In this document: piece by piece, positions 45,023 to 57,544 of the stretch
How the letters are laid out: each line of letters begins with the position of its first letter
Numbering within the stretch: the stretch's first letter is position 1
Source: Strongyloides papillosus
Lineage: Eukaryota > Nematoda > Chromadorea > Rhabditida > Strongyloididae
Length of the DNA stretch: 64,000 nt
Reading direction: 5' to 3'
Assembly: GCA_005656395.1 (NCBI GenBank)
Contig: SRSI01000013.1
Span: 186,001 to 250,000, forward strand
Position numbers and translations under genes: made by a program
The notes under the pieces: model-generated
Told to the model about the DNA's origin: nothing
The model's database searches: none
The model's input: the letters and a program-made list of their open reading frames with translations, nothing else

Positions 45023-46750
45023 AATAATAGATAAAAAAATATTTTATGTGTTTCTCTCTCTCTATAAATTTGAAAAATTATTAACAAAATAATACAATAG
45101 AAAATAATTTATAAATATAAGTATTAAAAAAAAGAAATTGATAATAGTTAATTATCAACACTTATTATATTAAAAATATATCGTTTATGGTAAATCTAGT
45201 AAAAATTTTGAGGATATCCATGAGGCGGAGTTGTTATGTAGGGAGAAAAATATAACAATTTTAGATTATCTTAATAGAAAATAAGAAATTTGGGAAATGG
45301 TATAATATTTTGTAACTTTATTATGGGTGGAGTATATATAAGATAACAAAATGTTTTTGTATGACTTTTAAAATATTCACATAGGTCAATTTTTTAGTTC
45401 TATAAGTCTTGAAATAAAACTGTAATAACTTTTATCACTATTATGAAATAGAAATGTTATCATGGGGCTAAAAAAAATAAAAATGTATTTGGTGAAATGA
45501 TTAATCTAATATAGATACTTGTGAATGTAATTAAAGTCTAATTGTAATATAAATTTAATTGTTAAAATTGATGAGTAAGTAAAAAAAATAAAATAAAAAT
45601 ATCAATAAATATGTTAATGAGTAATTTTGAGTAATGTAAAATGTTTATGTCACCTTTTGTCGCTTAACTTATATAATATAACCATTAAATTAAATTTTTT
45701 CTTGGAAAAAATAAAAAATATCAATTAAGATATCAATTTCTTATCAAATTAATTAATAATATTGTACTTTAATAAATGATTTCTCGTTTGTCTAATAGAC
45801 ACTTATCAAAATCATCTTTGTTTAATTGGTAAGTAAAAATTATTAATTGAAAATGTATTATGCTTTATATAATTATATTAATAAGAGTAATATAAAATTA
45901 TAATTTGTATAGTTAAACTCCATGTATACATATTATCTATCTATATTTTTCAGAAAATTTTGACATTTAACTTATAATGATAGATCATAGTTATATATTT
46001 ATATATATTTAATAAAACATTATGCAAATGTATGTTAAAAGTGTCTTAGGAAATTGACAGTTACATTAAATTTGAAGGAAGCCTTAATCTGGAAGTAATT
46101 AACAAAACTCCTTTGGGATGGATTAAGACATTATTATTGGAAATATTATTATTACTCATATGTAAATAATATTCCTTGTAATTGGTTAAGATATTTCACA
46201 CTGATTCTTATCTATAATCTATTATATCTATTAGCTAAGACAAATATGATCTTATTAAAAATAATATTATGATAAAACATTAATTATTGATACTTTATCT
46301 TCTTTTTTCTTGACTTATATAAATTATATTTCTTTATTATGATAATGATAATTTAAGATATATTAAGATGAGAGGAAAATAGATATATTATGAAGAATAG
46401 ATAAATCACTATAATTGGTATAAAAGTTCTATGAAATATTTTCTTTATATCAATAATAGAAATGTGTGATTTATTTTGGTGTTCCTCATGGGACATGTAA
46501 CTTAATATTTTTAAGTTAAAGTGATGGATAACAATAAGTAGTTAGTTATGGGTTAAAGATAGTTAAATTACCCAAAAGACTAGTTAAATTTTATAGAAAA
46601 AAATATTGCAAACTATTTATTTAGTTAAAAAGATATGTGTTGCAAAAATAGAGAAAAATAAAAATTGATAAACATAAAAATTTCAAAGTGAGATTAGAAA
46701 TGAATTAAAAATCATAATGTAAAATATTATCTTCACTGTAATTTCAAATA

Positions 46751-46770
46751 TTTTCTACACGCGTAGAAAA
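46751..46770. repeat. Perfect 8-base inverted repeat around ACGC
   Basis: TTTTCTAC and GTAGAAAA are perfect reverse complements separated by ACGC. The centre contains ACGCGT, unusual in this A+T-rich region. It lies about 1.7 kb upstream of the homeobox gene start and may be a factor-binding site. Confidence 0.3.
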
Positions 46771-49700
46771 AGTTTTTAAAAAAAAAGATTGGCAATATGA
46801 AAGAAAGAGAGATATGATTATTTTTAATTAAATGTTTTTTATTATCAGTAGATGTTGTAAAATTAAACATTTTCATCATTTACAGCTTTAAACACTCTAA
46901 TCATTCAATGTTTTGTTTCTTTTAATTCAAATGTTTATAATTGAATATATTTATCTGTATTGATGCGACTTTTTAAAAACAAGATCAATTGACAAAAGAA
47001 GGATTGAGTAATATATATACATTTTATTGACATATACTTATACCAAAATATATCAATGAATGAAAGTTTATAAAAATTAAACAAAAATAATGAGATATTA
47101 ATCACCAACTCATTAGAAAATTTATAACACATCAAACGAAATTTATGTCTTAACACTTCTATTACTAGGTAATTTAATTGAAAAAAGATGCCAAATGTCT
47201 ATTAATTCATTAAAATTCTCTACATTTTCATTCCATAATAACTAACTTTTTACCAATATAATTAATAAAGCTTAAAAGCATTTCCTCAAAATTATGTAAT
47301 TTTAATTGTATAAACCAAAGTGATTAATCATATCATCAAAGAAAAATTTGTCAAATATTATTTGCTTCATTATTTTTAATAATATGAAGAGTAAAGAACT
47401 TACCTTTCATCAAACAAATTGTTAAAATATTTAAAGGTATCTTATCAACAAGACTGTTAGTTTATACTTAACTCAAAATTACCTATATTATTTTTTTTTA
47501 AAAAATGTTTCTCTTGTGAAATATAAAAAAACAATTATGAAGGTTTCACTTGATTTGTTAAAAGTAAAAAATTTATCGGTACTATAAATTATTTTAGCTA
47601 TTTATAACATATTATTTATTTACTCATAATCGTAGATAAATGTATAATTATCTTTTCTCACATGATAATTTTTGTCAAATATTACAAAGAAAAATAAAAT
47701 TTTTTTATTATTTATGATTTATTTAATGATTATAATAACACATATTCCTATCTCAAAACAATATTTTTAATAAACATTTATTTATTTTATCAATTAATCT
47801 TATGTTATGATAATTGGATTTTTAAAATAAATATACTAAACTAGCTATTACCATTTGTAAAAATTTTATTATTTCTTAAATTCTTTATTTTTAAATATTA
47901 TAAGATTTCACTTTTTGATAATTATATGAAATAATCATTGCCGCAAAATTTTTCTTCTTTTTTAAATTTTCTTAAAATTTATATAAATGATTAATAGTTT
48001 TAATAAATTTTTAATTGTAACAATTTTGGTCTATAAGTTTTTCATAATTTACATACTACTACCCAAGAAAAGGAGAAAAATTTTTGGAAGTTAATGAAAA
48101 TAGTTTAAAATTAAAGATCTTTTTAGCATTGTTTATTTAAAATGGCGTTAAATTATTCGACGAGAGGAAAAATGTACTTAAGTTAATTGTTGAAATTAGT
48201 ATTCAGTAAAGACAACTAATAACATAAAGTAATCCTTTTTTAAACTTCAAGGAATTAAAAAAGAAGATACTTGAATATTTTGAGATAATTAATAAATAAT
48301 ACTTCATTTTTTATCAGTATATCTTTCTACAAATACATCATAATATTTTTTTTGTTTATTTTATTTTTTGATCTCTCCAAGTTTATCATTTTAATAATAA
48401 TAATAATATATGTCTCAAAGTCATATTGGTTACTACTTTCCGCAACAGGTTAATAATAATCACTCCCTCAGCAAAAGAAAAATTTTGACGCATTTTGAGA
48501 GAAAAAATTATTTAAACAAATTAAATAAATAGATGTAGTAGGAAGATAGTAAATTGTTAGATATGATATTATTTAAATAAAAAATGATGTTTACATGCTT
48601 TTAAGAGTGATGACTAAATAATAATTACCTTTTTGCAAAAAAAAATCTTTCGAATTTTTGTTGTTTAAAATTAGCTAAATTTTGTTTATTTTTTTGATAA
48701 ATTTGTTGTAAACATATTAGAAAATTGAAATATATAATGTTATCATCTTCATTATGTCCTACTCAATTACAATTATTTTGAATAAAAAACTTTCTTTAAA
48801 CATATTTTTAAAAAAAATTGCCTGTAGTTACAAATACATCTAATAGTTTGAAAATTTTAATATTTGATATCATATACTTTTTTGTTGCTATTTTTTTGTT
48901 GATTTTTTATTTAAAATCCGAGTATAGCAATAAATCTATTTTTAATTTTATCTCAAACTTTAGTTTCTTATTATATTTCATGGTTAAGACGAGTGAAAAA
49001 TATGTAATTACAAACAAAAAATGTTGTTTTTATATAATTCTAATTATTTTATGTATATATGAATTAATAAAATTAATATCTTTATTGGATGTTTTTATAA
49101 TGTCACTTCTATATATTTAACTCTCTATACCCAAATATTAATTAAAAAATTACTCCTTTAATAAATATTTGTCTGTGTTTAATTTATTGTTAAGTTTGCT
49201 TATTTTATTAACAAAAATAGAACAGACGACAAAAATTTCATTTCTTTAATTGAAAGATGATAAAAAAAACATTTTCTCATCTAGATAAAATAAATAAAAA
49301 CTTTTTTGAATATATCTGAGTTTTTTTAATAACTTTAATATAATAGTTTTATTACTATCTTCTTATACTTTGTGATTTTTTCTTCAAATATACACACATA
49401 TTAATCATTCCAGAAACAAACATTTTTTCCATCTTATGTATTAAATTAATAATCATGTCTTAGTAAAATTTATATGTTTTATTTATCTTTTTATCATTAT
49501 ATGAAGTCTTTTTTGATTTCCTCTTCGTATAAATTTATATTCTTAAAATTAAAGTACTTATTTCTTGTGGTAAATTAATTTAATATAATTATATTCACAG
49601 ACTTATTCTTTCATTTATTCACTTTTTTATATATTCAATATCCATGAATATATAATAAAAGTAAATTATGAAAAATGATTTCACTACCACAAAATAAAGT

Positions 49701-51215
49701 AAAAGGAATATTTTATGCTAGATGAAAGAATGCAAAATTAATTGTATGCTACATCATTAATATCATTTTATTTTGTAGAATTTTAGGAAAAAAGATAAAA
49801 AAAGTTACTTCATTAATATTAAAAATAAAATGCTTCTTGTTTTAAGAGATGTCTAAAAAGTTTATATTATAACCTAATTTTTCATACTTTGATTTATATC
49901 TTTGAAATTTGTTACTTTAAACTTTGTACTATAAGGTAAAATAATACTATTATTATATCGAAAATAATTATACTCCTCCTCATTATCATTGCTTTCTTAA
50001 TTTTTTTAAATATTCATTTTAAAATTAAACATTCACCTTGATTAATGATAGTTTCTTTAAATTAATATTATATTTCCAAGTTTCATTTTAATAGCAATAT
50101 TATGCTAAACTAGAATTTATAATATGATTTAACTTGTTAACTAAATAGAATTTAAAGGAGAAATAGAAAATATCAATGAAAGTTAAGCAAATTTATTAGA
50201 CATTCATATCTATTTTCTGTTAAATCCTTGAAAAAATTTTTTATGCTTAAAAGTTATCTAAATTTTCAAGCATATATTGTAGAGGTTGTTGATATAAAAA
50301 AAAATAGATAATTTAACTATAATTAAAAAGTTGGATGTGAATTTTTTACTCTTATAGAATAAAATTTTGTAAATATTTTAATACATACATTTAAACAAAA
50401 TAAAAAATTTCATACTATTTTTATTAAAATATAGTTTAAGGCTTGATTTAATTATGTAATTATAAATTTAATTACATTAATCATTTTTTTAGACATACAC
50501 AAGAAAGGTAACTAATTCAATAAAACTATTCATACATGTTTTTTTTGTTAACTTTATAATTTCTTTCATTTTTAAAACATGACTTTAGAATTTGTCAAAA
50601 ACCAAATAAATTATAAAAAGGTTATGCAATGCATTTAGAAAGTTAAAAAAATATGTTAATAACAACATTTTTTATTTACACTATACCATTTTTGATTTTA
50701 GAAGTTTTACTAAATCTTATTTGAATATTCCAATTTAAATTCTTTTCTATCATCAAAAATTATTTTTTCTATCATAAAGTATTATCATGTATACAATGTT
50801 ATGTTTCAACACATTTTGATTTTATATCTTTTTAAATATTTATTTAGAAGCATTTGAATATTTTGATAATCAAACATTTAACCATTACTTCTTTTAACGT
50901 ATAAATTTATGTGTTAAGTATTTTTATAATGAATTTTAATATTATTATGATGTCTTCATACATATATCTTCAAAAAAGTGATAATATGATATTAGGTTGT
51001 AATATTCACGGAACTTTTTTATATATATTAAATATCTCATCACTACTTATCTCTAAACATTTTAAACATCCTCTTTTTGATGTTAAAATATAAAAGAAAA
51101 ATTGGCTGAACTTTTTAAATATATATAATATTTAGAATTGGCAATTTTTGTTTATTTAAACTGATTATTTTATTATTCCTTAATCTATCTTTTATTGAAA
51201 AAGATTGGAAAAAGA

Positions 51216-51231
51216 AGTAACTAAAGTTACT
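51216..51231. repeat. 7-base inverted repeat upstream of the glutamate transporter
   Basis: AGTAACT, AA, AGTTACT. It lies in a less A+T-rich island (about 51200-51360) some 1.1 kb before the transporter start and 66 bases from an octamer motif. A regulatory role is a guess. Confidence 0.25.
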
Positions 51232-51296
51232 CTCTCCACAGCTTGTGGTTACCTTTTTTAAAAAATTTTAACAATTGTTACATTTATATAATAGTT

Positions 51297-51308
51297 ATGC
51301 AAATGCAT
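51297..51308 (+). promoter_or_regulatory. Octamer (POU-type) motif upstream of the glutamate transporter
   Basis: ATGCAAATGCAT contains the canonical ATGCAAAT octamer recognised by POU-homeodomain factors and is itself nearly palindromic. It is about 1.09 kb upstream of the transporter ATG. One copy in A+T-rich DNA could be chance. Confidence 0.3.
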
Positions 51309-52395
51309 CCCCATCATCAGGTATAATAATATTTTGTGTCACCCACAACTTACACTGTATATTAAAATTTATAAATAAAAATTTTTAAAGGGTCATAAAC
51401 ATAATGTAAAAATTTTTACCACAATCCAATTTATTATTTTATAAAAATTTTTTTCTCCTTTAGGTATGTAGGACTTTTATATCTTCAATTGACACTGCCA
51501 ATAAACACATACCTCTTTTTCATTCTTCTGACTACTTTTTACATCCAATTTTTCTTTTATCTATAAAAAGATAATTAGTCTTTTTGATAATTGGTTGGTA
51601 AACTTTTTATGCTTTTAAAAGATTCATCCTCTATCAATAAAAAGTGAATAATATGATATGACCGTTAGGTAATGAAGCAATTCATGTAGCTTTTTAATAT
51701 GTCAACATATTATGTGTCTATCTTGACGAATAAGGACATAGTTATTATGATTTATTTTGACTTGATTTAATTTGATTTTTACCATCATCTCAAAATTCTA
51801 AAACACCATTATTCTAAAACATTTTACTTTTTCTTCAATTTTTGTCATCTCTATCCACATTTAATACTTTTTTCTTTTCAATCTATTTATAAATATATTA
51901 CATATACACAATATTTTAATATATCATATAGAAAATTTGAAAAGTAAATTAAAAGTAACTAATATGTATAATAAATATTTTTATAATAAATGATGATTTA
52001 AAAATAGTAATTATAATAAAGAAAAATCATCATGTAAAGGCCTCTTAATTAAATGTGATATCCAATCATTTGAATTTTACAAATGTTACTCCCTGTGAAT
52101 ATATCTAACTTTAAAATGTTACTTTATCATTTACCATTCAGACATTATACTATGTTGTAGTTTTTTATAAATAATATTGTATAAAATTATAATTTATGTA
52201 TATAAATACCATGTCTTGACATATCATTCACTATGATAATTTGAGTAAAGTATTTAATATAACATAACTTTTTGATACTAGTTATCTAATGTATCATTCA
52301 TCCATACATTTCATTAACTTTTTTTTAACATTTCTATATCCAATTTCTTTTGCACTTTCTATTACCGCTATTTATATCAATTTTTTAGGATAATC

Positions 52396-54055
52396 ATGGG
52401 CTGGCTACAGAAGAATCTCTTATTAACATTAACAATTGGATCCGTTGTTTTGGGAGGCATTTTAGGATTTATCTTAAGATCAACAAACCCTAGTCCACAA
52501 ACTATTATGCTTATCTCTTTTCCTGGAGAAATTTTAATGCATATGCTTAAAATGATGATATTACCATTGATTGTATCCTCATTAATCTCAGGACTTGCTC
52601 AACTTGATGCTAAAGAATCTGGAAGAATGGGTTCATATGCCATTCTTTATTATGTTGTAACAACAGTCTTAGCTGTAATTGTGAGTTTTTTTTCCAGTTT
52701 TTATCAAATTATTTTATTATTATTTGTAGACTGGAATTATCCTTGTTTTAACAATTCATCCAGGTGATCCAACAATTAAACAAGAAATTAGTGCTGGAAG
52801 TGAAGCAAGAACTGTTTCAACTGTCGATACATTTCTTGATTTAATAAGAAACATGTTCCCTGAAAACATTGTTCAAGCAACCTTCCAACAAACACAAACG
52901 AAATACGTTAAAACACGACCTAAATATGTTAAAAGTAATGATAGTGAAACATTAAAAGCGTTAGCAAATGGTACATTTGATTATATGAAACCTTCTGTTG
53001 AGTATACTTCAGGAATGAATGTTCTTGGTGTTATAGTATTTTGTATTGGTTTTGGTATTGTAGTTAGTAGACTAGGTGAAGAGGGAAGAATTATGGTACA
53101 ATTTTTTTCAACACTTGATAAAGTTATTATGCAATTAGTTCTTTATATTATGTGGTTTTCACCAATTGGTATTACATGCCTTATCATGGGTAAAATACTT
53201 GAGATTAGTGATCTCGCTGAGACAGCTAAAATGTTATTTATGTATATGTTAACTGTATTAACAGGTCTAGCTATCCACTCATTAATCACTTTACCAGCGT
53301 TATTCTTTTTCTTAACAAAAAAAAATCCATATGTTTTTATGAGAGGTTTATTGGTAGCATGGATCACAGCACTTGGAACAGCATCATCATCCGCAACTTT
53401 ACCTCTTACATTTAGGTGTTTAGAAGAAAATCTTGGTGTTGATCCACGTGTATCACGATTTGTTTTACCAGTTGGAGCAACAATTAATATGGATGGTACT
53501 GCACTTTATGAGGCGGTTGCTGCTATTTTTATTGCACAGATGAATGGTGTTCATTTATCATTAGGACAAGTTGTAACAGTATCATTAACATCAACTCTTG
53601 CCTCAATTGGAGCTGCATCAGTACCATCAGCAGGACTTGTAACAATGCTCTTAGTATTGACAGCTGTTGGATTACCCGTTAAGGATGTCTCACTAATTGT
53701 TGCTGTTGATTGGTTACTGTAAGTATTAAAGAATTTTCTCCACATAATTAAATATTTGTTTATAGTGATAGAATTAGAACATCCATAAATGTTTTAGGTG
53801 ATGCAATGGGAGCTGGAATTGTGGATCATTTTACAAAAGAACAATTCAGATTATCCGATGAAGCTCATGCCCGTCAACTTGCTGAGGAAACTGGTAAGCC
53901 TATATACAAATATTTACCGTGAGAAAATAATAAATAAAATATTTTAAGGTGTCCTTCTTGATTCTGGTAGTCCAACTAAACGTGCTAATATGACGACTAA
54001 CTGGAGTGCATCTCACGGAGCTTATACTAGTCTCTCACAAAATGATGGCAAATAA
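52396..54055 (+). CDS. glt-1: Excitatory amino acid (glutamate) transporter, SLC1/EAAT family
   Basis: Four exons join in frame: 52396-52680, 52730-53718, 53766-53893 and 53949-54055, giving 502 residues, normal for the family. It couples glutamate uptake to the Na+ gradient at the plasma membrane, clearing transmitter. The chain has many hydrophobic segments; an extracellular loop at about 115-185 is poorly conserved and contains NGTF, a possible glycosylation site. Re-entrant loop HP1 carries SSSATLP (about 313-320), and the Na+-binding NMDGTALYE lies at about 347. [16 protein letters not shown] marks HP2 and the [16 protein letters not shown] segment follows. TTTTTTAG eight bases before the ATG suggests trans-splicing or a spliced 5' UTR. 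Which C. elegans glt gene is the orthologue cannot be settled by eye; glt-1 is the most likely. A possible AATAAA lies at 54260-54265. Confidence 0.95.
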
Positions 54056-55255
54056 TGTGAATCAAATATTTTTGGTACAATAGAAATATTAAAAAACTTC
54101 AATAACAAAAATATATTTTAAATAGATTTTTTATCAGAAAATATATTTATAGTATATTTCATCACAAAAATTTACTATATTTAACCTCAAAAACTCTTTG
54201 TTTTTTATCTTTAGCGAAAACTACCAGAAAAAAATGTTTTTATAATGAAAATTACCCCCAATAAAATTACATTGCTAGATTTGAAATACAAAAAATGTAT
54301 AGTTTGAATCAGGTTAACGAAGCTTTGAATTATTATAATTTTAATTGAAATTTTTTTATTATTATGTAAATTTGTTTTGGAAAATTGCAATTTTTATATA
54401 AACTTAAAACAAAAGTCTTAAGTGACTTTTTTTTCAACAACACATATACAATAATGCATTAATTCATTTTTTTTTGTAATTTTTTGTATTACTTTTTACA
54501 AACTTTTTTTTTGGTAGGATTACATTTTTAGGCAGTCATATGTCACAACTGAAACCTATCAATTTATTTTTTTCTATAAGCTTTTTTAAGATTTGCAAAT
54601 TTTTTTTTAAAATTTTTTATATAAAATTTCAGTCTTTTTAAATGTAATGAATATAATTAAGTTCTCTTATTATATCTATGGACCAAATATATTTTCTCTC
54701 CCTCTCATTATAATAAATATAAAGTTTTATATTTTTTCTTAAGTAATTTCCCATAAAATAATAAATTATAATAAGCTAATAATAAAGCTTATTTTTGAGT
54801 ATGAAAAATTTTTAAAAATAAAATAATATATCTATAAGTAAATTGCGTGCAAAAGATATTTAAATATAATAATACTCTCTTTGTACACAAATATGTATGA
54901 TTACATTTATAGCTAACATTTTTAATTTGTATGTTCATAGTAATATATATCTTGAGTCTATTAAAAATTTAGGTATTTTTGTTGTCCTGGATACATATAC
55001 ATTTTTATATAAAATAAAAAAAACTGGTGTTTTTTTTAAAAGTTTAAACTTTCATAATGATAAAAAAAAATTCTAATTAACAGTATGGAGATAATTATAC
55101 GTTGTAATGATAACTAATGTAGTACTTTTTTTATAATGTAACTTTATCATAAAACAGATATTTATTCTTAAAACATACTTTAATATAGAAAGTATTACTT
55201 TATGGATATTTATCTTTATTAAATTTTTAAATCTCTTCATTTTTTAGAATAATCC
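54056..55255. other. Intergenic, A+T-rich; no gene seen
   Basis: About 1.2 kb between two plus-strand genes. T-rich tracts are frequent near 54420-54610. The 3' end is a TTTTTTAG acceptor-like site at 55240-55247, eight bases before the next ATG. No coding frame was found. Confidence 0.55.
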
Positions 55256-56206
55256 ATGAATGAGGATAATCCTATCCAACTTAATATTGGTGGAACAAAT
55301 TTCTATGTTTCATATGATACTATCTGTCGGATACCGTTTATTGCTGAAAAATATTGTAGGAAAAAATACATTGAAAATACATCCCGCCGTTTTTCAGCTG
55401 TTAGTATAAAAAGTAAGATAACTGAAACAATTAATTCATTCAAAACAACTAACAGTGACACTAAAAATTATCATTCTGAAATTAATTCATCTGCTCCATC
55501 TCTTAATATTGGAAATGACCATGAAAATTTTCGAAAACAATCATCTTCATGTCCAAGGATTTTTATCGACCGTGATCCAAAATATTTTCCAATTATCTTA
55601 GAATTTGTAAGAAATGCTGAAGAAGGATTTGAGACTAGGTATCATTTTGATGATGACGAAGAATTAATTGCATTGGAAAAGGAATGTAAAGTAAGTTTGT
55701 TATTGCATTTGACAAAATACATCTATTTCCATTTATAATTAACTATAACTCTAATTAAATTTTTCTATTCATAGTTTTATCAAATGGATGATTTTCTCCA
55801 AATTATTCAAATGCTTATGGAACCTTTAAAAATAAATAACACTGTAGTATGGAAACAATCTGCAATAGATTTGTATTGGAGATCATTTGTTCATTGTGTC
55901 GTAGATCCAACATTATCAGTACCTTTCTTATTTGAAAAAAATAGCCATTTATTTGCAAAATGCATTGCATGTGATACGGTACAGGAACCTAAAGTAAGTA
56001 GCATAATTGATGTCAACGCAGAGGGCTGGTTACCAATGGTACATCATATGAAAAGTATGAAAGGTATTGTCATTCAAACAATTGATGAAAGTTGTTGTCT
56101 AGTGGAATGGCAAAATGGTGCCCAAACACATCTTCCAAATTCATGTTTAAAAAGACTTTTAGATCCTGTTACATTCTCCTCTGCTTCTACGACACCAGAA
56201 AATTAA
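55256..56206 (+). CDS. BTB/T1-domain (KCTD-like) protein
   Basis: Two exons join in frame: 55256-55690 and 55775-56206, 288 residues. The T1-type BTB fold is recognised by IQLNIGGTNFYVSYDTI at the N terminus and by RIFIDRDPKYFPIILEFVRN at about 101-120, with the closing helix ECKFYQMDDFLQIIQ. Between these two parts is an insertion of about 70 Ser, Lys and Thr-rich residues, longer than in most KCTD proteins. KCTD-type proteins form pentamers or tetramers and often act as adaptors for cullin-3 ubiquitin ligases or for channels; which one applies here is unknown. The second half (VVDPTLSVPFLFEKN, then CLVEWQNGAQTHLP) is compact with no family I recognise. No membrane segment is present, so it is not a channel itself. 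Confidence 0.9.
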
Positions 56207-56995
56207 ATATGTCAATATCCTAGTTAGATGGAAATATAAATTTATATATATATGTACAGTTTGCTCCTATTAAATAAGATAACCTTTAAATATTAATGGT
56301 ATATGGGAGAAGAATTTTAAATAACATAAGATTAAAAATTACTTTTATATTTTGCAAAAATATATACATGCACAACAATTTTTAATAAGTATTCTAAAAC
56401 AATTTTCACTAATATAAATTTAAAAGAAATTATTTATGTAAGAAATTTCATTACAAAAATATATTATTCCATGGTAATGTACTTTTTACAATAAGTACAG
56501 ATACTTATTGATATAATAAACCCCTCATGTATTAGGATACTGCTAAAACCAGTGGAAAAATTTCTAAGAATCATTCTATTTTTTTTATGAACAAATAAAG
56601 AATTTAATGACATTTATGACCTTTTAAAGGTTATTTACTGAAGATATTATACTAAAGAATTCTATATAAAAAATTTGTTAAGGAATTATAGAAAATAATG
56701 TAAGTTAAAGTACACAAAAAGACTGAATATTCTAGGCTTTTATTATTTTTCAGATGTTTAGATATATGATGTATTATTTTGACTTTAATAAAAAACTTTA
56801 GAGTCAGTGGTTTTTTTTCCTCAATTAAAAATATAAAATGGTTTTATTACTATGGAAACTTAAACTTTATTAACAATACCATATAAAATATAAAAAAAAT
56901 CTAACTAGTACTTAGAATTACAAATTACATATATTTGTGAAAATAAATTTAAGTTAATGATAATAACATAGGCATCGTTTTTTGTGAGACATTCG
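56207..56995. other. Convergent 3' region; no gene seen
   Basis: 789 bases between the facing stop codons of the BTB/T1 gene and TMCO1. It is A+T-rich and should contain both 3' UTRs; nothing else was seen. Confidence 0.6.
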
Positions 56996-57544
56996 TTATT
57001 TTGGTGGTTCGGCAATCAAACCAGTACCTTGAGTCAATTTTGTTGCTGTTCTAGAGAGTTGAAATCCAAACATTTTTTGAATATTTTGTCTAATTGACAT
57101 TGTACATAGTATGTAAAGGAAGATAAATGAACAACTAGTTAAATCATCATCAGTAAGGTTTCTATGAGAGATTCCTTGAATAAGTGAAAAAGGAACAAAA
57201 GGAAGTTTTGCAACAATAATACCATTAAAATAACTGTTAAATAAACTCAAAAATCCGGTAAAAATAAGGCCAACACCAATCATTGATTTCATCTTATACA
57301 TTGTCATATCTTTATTAATCTGCTTCAATTTCTCATTCTCCTTCTCCAAACGTTTCTTATTCTTCTCTGAGACATCAGCAGTGGACTCCTTTTTCTTTTC
57401 AATTGTCTTAACTTGTTTCTCAATCATATTATGGAGTGACTTATATCTATCAGTACGGTAAATCATAAACCATAAAAATCCTTCACCGACAAGGGCAGTA
57501 AGAATTGAAATACCAATAACCATTAGACAGTAAAAGAACATCAT
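56996..57544 (-). CDS. TMCO1: TMCO1, ER calcium-load-activated channel / translocon subunit
   Basis: A single exon of 182 residues, close to the 188 of human TMCO1. The protein belongs to the GET1/Oxa1 superfamily in the ER membrane. It acts in multipass-protein insertion and is reported to form a calcium leak that relieves ER overload. Visible: an N-terminal membrane segment with FLWFMIYRTDRYKSL, a charged coiled coil (about 40-80: EKQVKTIEKKKESTADVSEK and on), MKSMIGVGLIFTGFLSLFNS, the strongly conserved AKLPFVPFSLIQGISHRNL, and CSFIFLYILCTMSIRQNIQK. Almost every conserved block of the family is intact. A TTTTAG on the minus strand ends at about 57560, some 15 bases before the ATG, so the mRNA is probably trans-spliced or has a spliced 5' UTR. 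Confidence 0.97.
   Translation of the reverse strand: MMFFYCLMVIGISILTALVGEGFLWFMIYRTDRYKSLHNMIEKQVKTIEKKKESTADVSEKNKKRLEKENEKLKQINKDMTMYKMKSMIGVGLIFTGFLSLFNSYFNGIIVAKLPFVPFSLIQGISHRNLTDDDLTSCSFIFLYILCTMSIRQNIQKMFGFQLSRTATKLTQGTGLIAEPPK

Larger units (their letters stand above)
45023..52395. other. Gene desert of 7.4 kb; divergent promoters of homeobox and glutamate transporter genes
   Basis: The longest gene-free stretch in the window. It holds the upstream regions of the homeobox gene (minus) and the glutamate transporter (plus). A CT run lies at about 45052-45063 just upstream of the homeobox start. Inverted repeats at 46751-46770 and 51216-51231 and an octamer at 51297-51308 are listed separately. 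Open frames at 46935-47156, 48818-49120 and 50911-51093 are hydrophobic and A+T-driven, and I do not believe they are genes. Confidence 0.55.

Noticed and set aside
48818..49120. 100-codon hydrophobic open frame in the gene desert
   Set aside because: It begins with TTG, is made of Ile, Leu, Phe, Ser and Tyr codons as expected from A+T-rich DNA, and has no splice partner or recognisable motif.
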